From Bacteroidales bacterium UBA4772 (lineage in GTDB: Bacteria > Bacteroidota > Bacteroidia > Bacteroidales > VadinHA17), in assembly GCA_002403305.1 (NCBI GenBank), contig DHHM01000011.1, positions 159,739 to 223,738 on the forward strand: a DNA stretch of 64,000 bases, written 5' to 3'. Positions 43,231 through 50,672 of the stretch are shown piece after piece. Under the pieces are notes generated by a model. It was not told the DNA's origin, searched no databases, and was given only the letters and a program-made list of their open reading frames with translations. Every line of letters starts with the position of its first letter. Position 1 is the stretch's first letter. The position numbers and the translations under genes were made by a program.

Positions 43231-43833
43231 ATGAAGAGAACATCTGTTGTAATGAACATCCTGACAATATCGGCCCTGGCTGTCGCCGTAATCTTTGCTG
43301 CCCCCGGCTGCGGGAATACACCGACTGAATCTGCTGATAGCGAATCAGTTAAGCAAACCAGCGATATTGCATTCGTCGAGCTCGACACCGTTATTGCCCG
43401 CTTCGATATGGCAAAGGACAAGTCGACTGAACTGGAGGAGAAGACCAGAACTTCCGAAGCGGAACTGACATCAAAGTCACAGGCCTTCGACCGTGACGTC
43501 AGGGACTATCAGAACAAGGCACAGAAGGGGCTCATCACCAGGGCCACTGCTGCCGAGATGGAGCAGACGCTCGCACAGCAGCAGCAGAACCTGATTGCCC
43601 TTCGCGACGAGATGGCCTATAACCTCAATGAAGAGGGTATGGTAGCCCAGAGGCAGGTGCTTGAGTATATCAATCAGTACCTTGCTGAGTTCAACGCTGA
43701 TCGCGGTTATCAGTATATCCTCGCCAAGCAGTTTCCCGGCCCCATTCTCTACAGTGATTCCACAATGGATATCACCGAGGCGGTGGTTAAAGGGCTGAAC
43801 AAGAAATACAACGCAGAAAAAGAGAAGAAATAG
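43231..43833 (+). CDS. OmpH/Skp-like lipoprotein
   Basis: 200 residues. A lipoprotein signal ends at APGC (about Cys27), then DIAFVELDTVIARFD, a Lys/Glu/Gln-rich coiled coil (about 65-150) and the conserved ADRGYQYILAKQFPGPILYSD end seen in OmpH proteins. The fold is that of a Skp chaperone but membrane-anchored, so it may guard a subset of outer-membrane clients. Convergent with ftsB. Confidence 0.85.
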   Translation: MKRTSVVMNILTISALAVAVIFAAPGCGNTPTESADSESVKQTSDIAFVELDTVIARFDMAKDKSTELEEKTRTSEAELTSKSQAFDRDVRDYQNKAQKGLITRATAAEMEQTLAQQQQNLIALRDEMAYNLNEEGMVAQRQVLEYINQYLAEFNADRGYQYILAKQFPGPILYSDSTMDITEAVVKGLNKKYNAEKEKK

Positions 43834-43835
43834 TC

Positions 43836-44252
43836 TCAGTTGCGTGATGACTCCGGAGCCCGCCTTTCAGCGGGCTTCTTCATTTTCGGCTCCTTGCCTT
43901 CACGCCTGATCCTGCGCTCCTCCACGGGAGTGACGATGATGAAGAGATCCTCATCGGGCTTCTTCATCCGGTACTGCTCACGGGCGTACTTTTCAAGGTT
44001 CTCATCGCTGGTGCGAAGCTCATTCAGCTTCCTGCGGTCCTCCTCGATGCGGCTCATGTAGTACTCCTTCTCCCTCTCCAGGCGGTTGAGGGTACGGATC
44101 TCCCGCACACGCGATATCAGGTTGTTCGGATCAAGCAGGATAATCCACAGCAGGAACAGCAGGATGGTAAGCACATACCTGTTCCTCACCCATGGGGGCA
44201 GCCTGTCGCGCAGACCTGCCAGTGAAAACCGATGCCAGAAATCCGACTTCAA
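43836..44252 (-). CDS. FtsB/DivIC-type septum formation initiator
   Basis: 138 residues: short basic N-terminus, one membrane segment (about 27-43, VLTILLFLLWIILL), a coiled coil (about 50-85), and the family signature ENLEKYAREQYRMKKPDEDLF. Bitopic division proteins of this type bind FtsL and FtsQ at the septum. The C-terminal tail is basic and variable. Confidence 0.9.
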   Translation of the reverse strand: MKSDFWHRFSLAGLRDRLPPWVRNRYVLTILLFLLWIILLDPNNLISRVREIRTLNRLEREKEYYMSRIEEDRRKLNELRTSDENLEKYAREQYRMKKPDEDLFIIVTPVEERRIRREGKEPKMKKPAERRAPESSRN

Positions 44253-44283
44253 TTATTTTCCGGGTAATTGGTTGTACATGCAA

Positions 44284-44487
44284 TCATCCGCCGCTCATGA
44301 GATAGATCACCTTCACATCATCGCCGTCATGTATCACCTCACTGCCGTAGCTGTCACGGCTGATCAGCCGGCCGTTGATCTTTACCGTCCTCATCCTGAA
44401 CGTATACCTCTTCAGCTCCAGCAGTCTCTCCACTGTGATGCTCTCACCCTCCAGGGTCAAAGGCTCATTGTTCAGGATTATCTTCAT
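44284..44487 (-). CDS. MoaD/ThiS-like sulfur carrier beside AOR
   Basis: 67-residue beta-grasp protein ending in MSGG, the C-terminal Gly-Gly that is activated and thiocarboxylated in MoaD and ThiS. Internal VKINGRLISRDSYGSEVIHDGDDVKVIY fits the family's last strands. It stands divergently 177 bp from an aldehyde ferredoxin oxidoreductase gene, an enzyme that needs a pterin dithiolene (W or Mo) cofactor, so a MoaD-like role in cofactor sulfuration is more likely than thiamine synthesis. Confidence 0.8.
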   Translation of the reverse strand: MKIILNNEPLTLEGESITVERLLELKRYTFRMRTVKINGRLISRDSYGSEVIHDGDDVKVIYLMSGG

Positions 44488-44664
44488 CCGTGCAAAGTTA
44501 TCATTTCAGGCCGGAATCGAAAATCGCAGGCCCGGCATCTACCCGCCATCCATGCATTCCCTCGTCATGCAATAACTTGCATATTGACTATTATCATTAG
44601 AATGCGCATATTTATACACTTAATTTGCGATAACAACCCGGATACAACTTTTAATATAAACAAT

Positions 44665-46818
44665 ATGGACATAAGCGAACTCAAGGCACAGCACAGGCTT
44701 CTGAAAAGATGGGACTACAAATGGACCCCGCTGGATAAGGGATACACTGACAAAACCCTCTATGTCAACGTGGGCACGACAGAGATAAAGGAGAAGGATG
44801 TTCCCCTCGAGATGAAGGAGAAATTCATCGGTGGCAAAGGTTACGGACTGCGTTACCTCTGGAATGCCACAAAGCCCGACACCAAATGGAGCGATCCCGG
44901 GAACGAGATAGTGATCTCCTCCGGGCCGATAGGAGGCATCACTCAATATTCCGGCACGGGTAAGTCGCTTGTGGTAACCATCTCACCGCAGACCGACTCG
45001 GTAATGGACAGCAACGTCGGGGGCTTCTTCGGTCCCTTCCTGAAGTTCTCGGGCTTTGACGCCATTGAGCTGCAGGGCAAGGCTGAAAACGATGTCATTA
45101 TATATATCAACGGTGTTGATCACTACGTTGAGATATTTGAGGCTCCTGCAGAGGCTCTCGACAGCCATGTGCTGGCAGAGCAGCTCACGGATATGTTTGC
45201 CGACGGTGAGTCGGACAGGAGGAATATCGGAATTGTCTCCACGGGGTCAGCAGCCGAACACTCGCTGATTGGAATGCTCAACTTCACCTTCTTCGATTCC
45301 AAGCGCAAGAAGATCAGGATGAAGCAGGCCGGTCGCGGCGGCATTGGCACCGTTTTTCGCAACAAAAAGCTCAAGGCTATCGTATGCAAGATCCCGGGTG
45401 TCAAGGGTAACCTCAACAATGTCGTTGACCTGGAGGCTATCCAGGAACGCGGACGCCGCTTCAACCGCGAGATGCGCGAGCTCGATGACAAACAGTGCAA
45501 GATGCGCCAGATAGGGACTGCTCACCTGATGGAGATAATGGATGACCATGACCTGTTGCCCACCCATAATTACAAATTCGGGTCACATAAAGACTCTCCT
45601 AAGATTGATTCCGGCGTGTGGAAGTCATTCTTCACACAGAACATACCTGATGGCTGCTGGATAGGATGCAACATGGCATGTGCCAAGGCCGTCGATGACT
45701 TTGTGATAAGCACCGGCCCCTACAAGGGGCAGAAGGTCATCGTCGACGGGCCCGAGTATGAGACAGCGGCAGGACTCGGCTCCAACGGCGGCTTTTTCGA
45801 TCCGCGCTATATCATTGAAACCAACTTCTACTGCGACACCTACGGCATATGTACTATCACATGGGGTACCAGTCTGGCCTTCATTCAGGACTGTTATACC
45901 AGCGGCATTCTGAACAAGGAGCGCACTGGCGGCCTCGAGCTCACCTTTGGTAATATCCCGCCGGCGCTGGAGCTGCTCCACCAGGTAGCCCGCGGCGAGG
46001 GCTTCGGCCTTATTGCAGGACTGGGTGTGCGCGGCATGAAAAAGTACTTCGCTGAGAAAGGGTGGGGAGATCCTCAGTTTATGCAGGATATTGGCATGGA
46101 GAACAAGGGTCTGGAATACTCACAGTACATGTCGAAGGAATCGCTGGCACAACAGGGCGGATATGCCATGACCAACAAGGGACCGCAGCATGATGAGGCA
46201 TGGCTCATCTTTATGGATATGGTCAACAACCAGATACCGACATTCGAGAACAAGGCCGAAGCTTTGCATTACTTCCCGATGTTCCGCACATGGTTCGGGC
46301 TGGTGGGACTCTGCAAGCTGCCGTGGAACGATGTCGAACCAGAGAACAACGCCGAGACCGACGAGCCGGCCAAAGTGCCGGAGCACGTCGACAACTACGT
46401 CACCCTCTATAAGGCGGTGACCGGAAGAGAGTTCGACAAGCGCAGGCTGGTTGAGGACTCCGAGCGGGTCTACAACTTCCAGAGGGTGTTTAATATACGC
46501 CGGGGATACGGGCGCCGTAAGGATGACGACCAGCCGTACCGTGCCTGTGGACCGGTGACGGAAGAGGAATACCTGTCGCGACAGGAGCGTTATGACAGCC
46601 AGCTTAAGGATAAGATAGGCATAGACCCGGAGGGGATGACCATTGAGGAGAAGCTCAGGGTCACCCGTGAGTACCGCGAGAAGCAGTACGACCTGCTCCG
46701 TGATGCCGTCTACAAGCGCCGCGGATGGAACAACAACGGGATACCTACTATTGAGCACCTGAGGAAGATAGGCATGGACCTGCCCGAGGTGATCGAGGTG
46801 GTCACTCCACTGCAGTAG
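44665..46818 (+). CDS. aor: Aldehyde ferredoxin oxidoreductase (tungsten enzyme family)
   Basis: 717 residues from ATG 44665 (the open frame runs far upstream but without family sequence). N-terminal AOR domain (GGKGYGLRYLWN, SGPIGGITQYSGTGKSLVVT, GFDAIELQGKA) and C-terminal domains with GPEYETAAGLGSN and the YCDTYGICTITWGTS segment. Cluster Cys candidates are 331, 335 and 339 (CWIGCNMAC) and 550 (GLCK). The first spacing is C-x3-C, not the C-x2-C of classical AOR. The family oxidises aldehydes or reduces acids with ferredoxin; the exact substrate is unknown. Confidence 0.92.
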   Translation: MDISELKAQHRLLKRWDYKWTPLDKGYTDKTLYVNVGTTEIKEKDVPLEMKEKFIGGKGYGLRYLWNATKPDTKWSDPGNEIVISSGPIGGITQYSGTGKSLVVTISPQTDSVMDSNVGGFFGPFLKFSGFDAIELQGKAENDVIIYINGVDHYVEIFEAPAEALDSHVLAEQLTDMFADGESDRRNIGIVSTGSAAEHSLIGMLNFTFFDSKRKKIRMKQAGRGGIGTVFRNKKLKAIVCKIPGVKGNLNNVVDLEAIQERGRRFNREMRELDDKQCKMRQIGTAHLMEIMDDHDLLPTHNYKFGSHKDSPKIDSGVWKSFFTQNIPDGCWIGCNMACAKAVDDFVISTGPYKGQKVIVDGPEYETAAGLGSNGGFFDPRYIIETNFYCDTYGICTITWGTSLAFIQDCYTSGILNKERTGGLELTFGNIPPALELLHQVARGEGFGLIAGLGVRGMKKYFAEKGWGDPQFMQDIGMENKGLEYSQYMSKESLAQQGGYAMTNKGPQHDEAWLIFMDMVNNQIPTFENKAEALHYFPMFRTWFGLVGLCKLPWNDVEPENNAETDEPAKVPEHVDNYVTLYKAVTGREFDKRRLVEDSERVYNFQRVFNIRRGYGRRKDDDQPYRACGPVTEEEYLSRQERYDSQLKDKIGIDPEGMTIEEKLRVTREYREKQYDLLRDAVYKRRGWNNNGIPTIEHLRKIGMDLPEVIEVVTPLQ

Positions 46819-46897
46819 TCTGCCACGGGGGAAGTCAGCTATCAGTCGTGACCTTTCGGCCGCGGCAGCTTCATGAAGGCAGTAGCATAACAACAGG

Positions 46898-46925
46898 GAG
46901 AGGGCCGGTCATTGACCGGCCCTCT
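46898..46925. terminator. Bidirectional hairpin between aor and the KamA-family gene
   Basis: GAGAGGGCCGGTCA (46898-46911) pairs perfectly with TGACCGGCCCTCTC (46912-46925, allowing a small loop), between two convergent genes. Strong stem without a T run on either side. Confidence 0.65.
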
Positions 46926-46943
46926 CTGTGCTATGTTAACCTG

Positions 46944-48470
46944 TTACTTATTGAACTTTGACTTGCTGAAGGCTGCCTCTATCTCATCATGCGCGTCAAC
47001 CGGATTGGTGAGAGGCATGTCGTCATTAAACAGCTCGTAGTCGAGCAGCTTTGCCTTCTTGCTCCTCTCGAAGGTGGGCAGCCTGGTCCGGTTTGTTGTC
47101 TCAAGATGATTGCCCTTCTCATCAACAATGATGATCTTGGGCAGGAAGACCCCCTTCCTGCCTATGAAACTGTCCATGATCTTCATGGCTTCACTGTACT
47201 CTTCCATGGTAGCCCTTCCGAGGGCCTCGTACATTAAGATTTTCTTGTGATCCCAGGTAAAGACATTGGCATAGCTCTCTGATATCTGCTCGTCAATGCC
47301 GCTGTCAAGGTTCAGTGTATCGTGCCCTGACGGCATCAGCACCACCTTGCCTCCCCCGCCCTCGATGTTGGCTGCGTAGCGCGGGATGGTGATACCGCTG
47401 ATCCATCCCTGGAGGTGCTTCATGTAGATCTTGCCTACCTGGATGGGGGTTATGAAATGAACGATACCCTTCTCTTTATGACACTGAAGCAGATAATAGG
47501 GATGCACCCCGATCCAGAACATTCGTCGGAAGGTCTCCGCCAGCGTACGGTAGTGGTCATTGACATGATTAAGAAGCACCGTCTGGTTGCGTATCGTGAA
47601 ACCGTGTGAGATGATCTTCCTGACCGCATCTGCCAGATCGGCTGTAACCTCCTGAAAATGATTGATGTGCGTCATGAAGTAGACATACTTGTCCACCCCC
47701 TTGTTATACCTGTTTGATGACACCTTTATCATCTCCAGCAGCTCGTCAGTGATGAGCATGGGCAGCACCACCGGCACCCGCGTGGCTATTCTGATAACCC
47801 TGAGGTGGGGTATGCGGCTCAGCTCCTCGAGGATGTATTTCAGTCTCTTGAAGCTAATCATCAGTGCATCTCCGCCGGTGACAAGCACCTCGTTGATATT
47901 CCGGTTGTAGCTGATGTAAAAGATACCTTTGTCTACCTCCCGGCTGTTGACGTCGGCTGTGGTATCGAGCGACTTGGCTCTCTGGCAGTGAACGCAGTAT
48001 GAGGCACAGCTGGTGTTTTCAGCAACGAAAAGGGCAACCCTGTTCGGATAACGCTGATAGGCGGCGCCGTAGCTGCGTGACCCCTCGCTCATCGCTCCCT
48101 CAACGCCGGCGTCGGGAAACATCAGGTTGGCAGGCGTGGGAACACTCTGCCAGAAGACGGGGTCAAGACGCTTCTTCGACACCTCGCCGAAGAAGACAGG
48201 GTTAAAAGGATCTTCCTGCATCAGCGATGCATAGTAGGGTGTAATCCTGAACGGCTCCTTGCCCTCCTGCCTCATGGTGCCGATGGTCCTCCTGATCTCA
48301 GCCTCCTGGTGGGGGTTGAGCCTGATAACCTTCTTCAGCTGGTCAATGGAACGGATGGAGTTCTTCCTCTGCCATGCCGGGTCACGCCACTGCTCCTCAG
48401 TAACATCCTTCCATAATTCAATGGTGTTGTACTTCCGGGGGTGGTATAAAAAATCTTCGTTATAGTTCAT
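46944..48470 (-). CDS. KamA-family radical SAM aminomutase, non-lysine substrate likely
   Basis: 508 residues. The radical SAM cluster motif is Cys155, Cys159, Cys162 (CASYCVHC) with Arg164 at the place that holds the substrate carboxylate in lysine 2,3-aminomutase. The PLP lysine is Lys375 in GGGGKVVL. The two Asp residues that bind the epsilon-amino group of lysine (Asp293 and Asp330 in the clostridial enzyme) align with His331 (YYLLQCH) and Asn368 (AANIEGGGGK). Asn at the second site is also found in glutamate 2,3-aminomutase. So it is a 2,3-aminomutase of another amino acid or a divergent role. AGGAGG stands 6 nt before the ATG, a rare strong Shine-Dalgarno here. Confidence 0.85.
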   Translation of the reverse strand: MNYNEDFLYHPRKYNTIELWKDVTEEQWRDPAWQRKNSIRSIDQLKKVIRLNPHQEAEIRRTIGTMRQEGKEPFRITPYYASLMQEDPFNPVFFGEVSKKRLDPVFWQSVPTPANLMFPDAGVEGAMSEGSRSYGAAYQRYPNRVALFVAENTSCASYCVHCQRAKSLDTTADVNSREVDKGIFYISYNRNINEVLVTGGDALMISFKRLKYILEELSRIPHLRVIRIATRVPVVLPMLITDELLEMIKVSSNRYNKGVDKYVYFMTHINHFQEVTADLADAVRKIISHGFTIRNQTVLLNHVNDHYRTLAETFRRMFWIGVHPYYLLQCHKEKGIVHFITPIQVGKIYMKHLQGWISGITIPRYAANIEGGGGKVVLMPSGHDTLNLDSGIDEQISESYANVFTWDHKKILMYEALGRATMEEYSEAMKIMDSFIGRKGVFLPKIIIVDEKGNHLETTNRTRLPTFERSKKAKLLDYELFNDDMPLTNPVDAHDEIEAAFSKSKFNK

Positions 48471-48523
48471 CTAATCCTCCTCTATTTGAATTGAAAAATA
48501 ATGCTATTCCACATGCAGCTCAA

Positions 48524-48531
48524 CAAATATA
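48524..48531 (-). promoter_or_regulatory. -7 box TATATTTG for the KamA-family gene
   Basis: Exact TAnnTTTG on the minus strand; predicted start near 48518 leaves a leader of about 48 nt carrying the AGGAGG motif. Confidence 0.5.
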
Positions 48532-48566
48532 GCAAATTTTCCCCGGTTTTCCCGCACAGGAGGGGG

Positions 48567-48615
48567 CAGTTGCCAGTCGGCAGTTGCCAGTCGGCAGTTG
48601 CCAGTCGGCAGTCCA
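48567..48615. repeat. Seven-unit CAGTTGC/CAGTCGG heptad array
   Basis: Seven consecutive heptamers alternate CAGTTGC and CAGTCGG and end with CAGTCCA. The array lies upstream of the KamA-family promoter and downstream of the HHH gene on the minus strand. Confidence 0.9.
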
Positions 48616-48633
48616 CTGCCGGTCACCTTTGCC

Positions 48634-48761
48634 AAATCCTTCGTTAAAACTACGGACTTCGTCCGTCGGAGCCGGATGTCGAAGAGGGCTACGGTGGCCA
48701 AAGGCAGTCGGCTACCTTCGCTTAAGCTACAACGCTCGAAGAGGACTACGGTGGCTGGAAG
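48634..48761. repeat. Two copies of an imperfect-palindrome element
   Basis: 48634-48693 (AATCCTTCGTTAAAACTACG ... GTCGAAGAGGGCTACGGTGGCC) and 48712-48761 (CTACCTTCGCTTAAGCTACAAC ... TCGAAGAGGACTACGGTGGCTGG) resemble each other and the element at 5854-5905. Each ends in GG(A/C)AGCAGTC or AGGCAGTC, the heptad sequence. Together with the heptads this explains most of the 341-bp gap 48471-48811; 48762-48811 is AT-richer (AATCGATAATCGCAAATCG) and resembles 55290-55320. Confidence 0.7.
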
Positions 48762-48811
48762 CAGTCTGCGACCAAATCGATAATCGCAAATCGAAAGTCA
48801 GTGCTGTGCCG

Positions 48812-49402
48812 CTACAGTTCGAGTTTTCCCCGCAGCTCCTTCAGCTCATCCCACCTGCCCTCGTGAAGCAGTCGGGCCTGGTGTGGCCAGGTCTCGGGAT
48901 TATGGACGCGGAAACGCTCACCGCCGTCATTGACAAGGATCTCCCTGATGCTGTCGGGTGTGGCATTCGCAAGTGCTTTCCAGGTGTTTATCCCCCGGTT
49001 CATCAGCAGCCTTGATATCTTCGGTCCAATACCCAGCACCGCTTTCAGATCATCAGCCGCGGGATGGGGTTGTGCTGCCTCCCCGGCCTGCACTGCAGCG
49101 GTCTCTGCCAGCAGCCGCTCCTCCTTCTCCAGCTTGTCGATGGTGAGCTTCAGGCTGGCGATCTCGTCATCCATTCTTCTAACGTCGCCACGGAGTGAGG
49201 TTTTATCCGTCTCCGCTGTTCGCAGTTCCGCCTCCAGCTTGCGGACCTTTTCCTCCAGTGCAGCCTTCTCCTCTTCCAGGGTGGCTATCGTTCTCCCGGA
49301 GTGTCCGCGTGCCATGTAGTACCCTATGAGAAAGCCCAACAGTGCCGCAACAAGCAGCGCAATGACTATGAACAGCAGATCTGCTGTAAACCGTTCTGCC
49401 AT
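48812..49402 (-). CDS. Membrane coiled-coil protein with helix-hairpin-helix domain
   Basis: 196 residues. One membrane segment at about 9-30 (LLFIVIALLVAALLGFLIG), then a long coiled coil (about 38-100) and a C-terminal helix-hairpin-helix-like domain (DDLKAVLGIGPKISRLLMNR, about 115-185) ending with a WPHQARLL-W segment. HHH folds of this type bind DNA or RNA nonspecifically; its place behind a membrane anchor is unexplained. It clusters with an OmpA and a DUF937 gene (gaps 5 and 11 bp). Confidence 0.78.
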   Translation of the reverse strand: MAERFTADLLFIVIALLVAALLGFLIGYYMARGHSGRTIATLEEEKAALEEKVRKLEAELRTAETDKTSLRGDVRRMDDEIASLKLTIDKLEKEERLLAETAAVQAGEAAQPHPAADDLKAVLGIGPKISRLLMNRGINTWKALANATPDSIREILVNDGGERFRVHNPETWPHQARLLHEGRWDELKELRGKLEL

Positions 49403-49407
49403 GATGA

Positions 49408-49983
49408 TTAGATTATTACCTTGATTTCAGTTCTTCTGTTTGCAGCCCTCCCTTCGGGTGTGTTGTTCGGTGCTGCGGGTTCCGATGAACCCATGGATGA
49501 TATCACTATCTGTTCCGCGTTGATACCTGCACTGACGAGGAACGACTTCACGAATCCTGCTCTCTCCAGGCCCAGGGTACGGTTGAACGGCTCGGGGCCT
49601 GTTATGTCAGCATGACCCGTCACTTCTATCTTTGCTGACGGGGTGTTGTCGAGGCATATTTTAAGCTTCTTCAGGAATTCTTCACTCACTCCGCTCATAT
49701 CGCCTTCGGCTGATGATGACGGGAAGAAGCCTTTCTGTGCTCCTGCTCCGCTGATAAACGTCTTTGCCTCTTCAACTGAGGCCATGAGTTCCTGCTCAGT
49801 CGTCAGGGATGCGGTATCGACGGCAGTTGCGGCGTTGGCGTCAGCAGAAGCCTGTAACTCTTCCACCGGCATGGCAGTAGGTGCCGCCTTGCAGTCGCAC
49901 CTTATCCTGCACACATACCAGTATGATGCACCGGCGATCCAGAGCATCAGAAGAACAGACAGGAAAAGTACTGGATGTTTCAT
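49408..49983 (-). CDS. OmpA-family peptidoglycan-binding protein
   Basis: 191 residues: N-terminal membrane anchor or uncleaved signal (about 5-25), a linker rich in Ala and Glu with a CRIRCDC cluster near residue 27, and a C-terminal OmpA domain (about 90-191) with IEVTGHADITGPEPFNRTLG and GRAANRRTEIKVI. Binds diaminopimelate in the wall. It lies between the HHH and DUF937 genes in one unit. Confidence 0.88.
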   Translation of the reverse strand: MKHPVLFLSVLLMLWIAGASYWYVCRIRCDCKAAPTAMPVEELQASADANAATAVDTASLTTEQELMASVEEAKTFISGAGAQKGFFPSSSAEGDMSGVSEEFLKKLKICLDNTPSAKIEVTGHADITGPEPFNRTLGLERAGFVKSFLVSAGINAEQIVISSMGSSEPAAPNNTPEGRAANRRTEIKVII

Positions 49984-49994
49984 ATCGTCTGGCT

Positions 49995-50576
49995 CTACCT
50001 GCGACGGGTCAGACCGCCGAGAAGTGAACCGAGAACTCTCTTGCTCTGTGTCCGGGAGGTACCTCCCTTCATCAGGAAGCCTGCAACGTCATCAAGTATG
50101 CTTCCGTCACCGTCAGCGTCGAGCATTGCGCCTACGCCTGAGATACCCCTGGCGGTGGTGTCACGCTTTTTTGTCAGCGCTCCGAGGATCAGCGGCGAGA
50201 GCGCGGGGATCATCTTCATGATAGTCGATGCATCAACGTTCATGTTCTTCGCCAGCACCTGCGCGGCCTGAATACCTCCGGCGTCACCGAGCAGTCCGCC
50301 AAGATTGGGGTCAACATCCTGCTCCTGAGCCTTGTTGGCTATAAGACCCTTGATGTTGTCAAGCACTGACGAGTCACCGTACTTGTTCAGGATGTGGTCG
50401 ACCCTCTCATCACCGCCCCTTGTATCCTTCTGCTTCTTCAACCCGGCAATGATGAGAGGCGCCAGCTGCGGGAGCAACTTCTGTACCGTGCCCTGGTCAA
50501 CATTGAAGTTGCCGGACATCTGTTTGGTCACCTCCGGGCCGTAGCTCTTCAGAAATTCATCAATAAATCCTGCCAT
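49995..50576 (-). CDS. DUF937-family protein (YidB-like)
   Basis: 193 residues, no signal peptide. Two helical repeats of the DUF937 type: QGTVQKLLPQLAPLIIAGLKKQ (about 28-50) and ASTIMKMIPALSPLILGALTKK (about 116-138), separated by Gly/Asp-rich loops; the second half has MLDADGDGSILDDVAGFL. Function of DUF937 is not established. First gene of the DUF937-OmpA-HHH unit. Confidence 0.85.
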   Translation of the reverse strand: MAGFIDEFLKSYGPEVTKQMSGNFNVDQGTVQKLLPQLAPLIIAGLKKQKDTRGGDERVDHILNKYGDSSVLDNIKGLIANKAQEQDVDPNLGGLLGDAGGIQAAQVLAKNMNVDASTIMKMIPALSPLILGALTKKRDTTARGISGVGAMLDADGDGSILDDVAGFLMKGGTSRTQSKRVLGSLLGGLTRRR

Positions 50577-50672
50577 AATTGCTGTTGTTAGTTATACGAA
50601 CAAAATGGAAATATTTCCATATCAGGTGAACAACTACAAGTTAGGCAGATAAATATTAGAATCAAAATATTT

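Noticed and set aside
44086..44664. N-terminal extension of the AOR frame (193 codons)
   Set aside because: Overlaps the ftsB-like and MoaD-like genes antisense and has no AOR sequence; ATG 44665 starts the recognisable protein.
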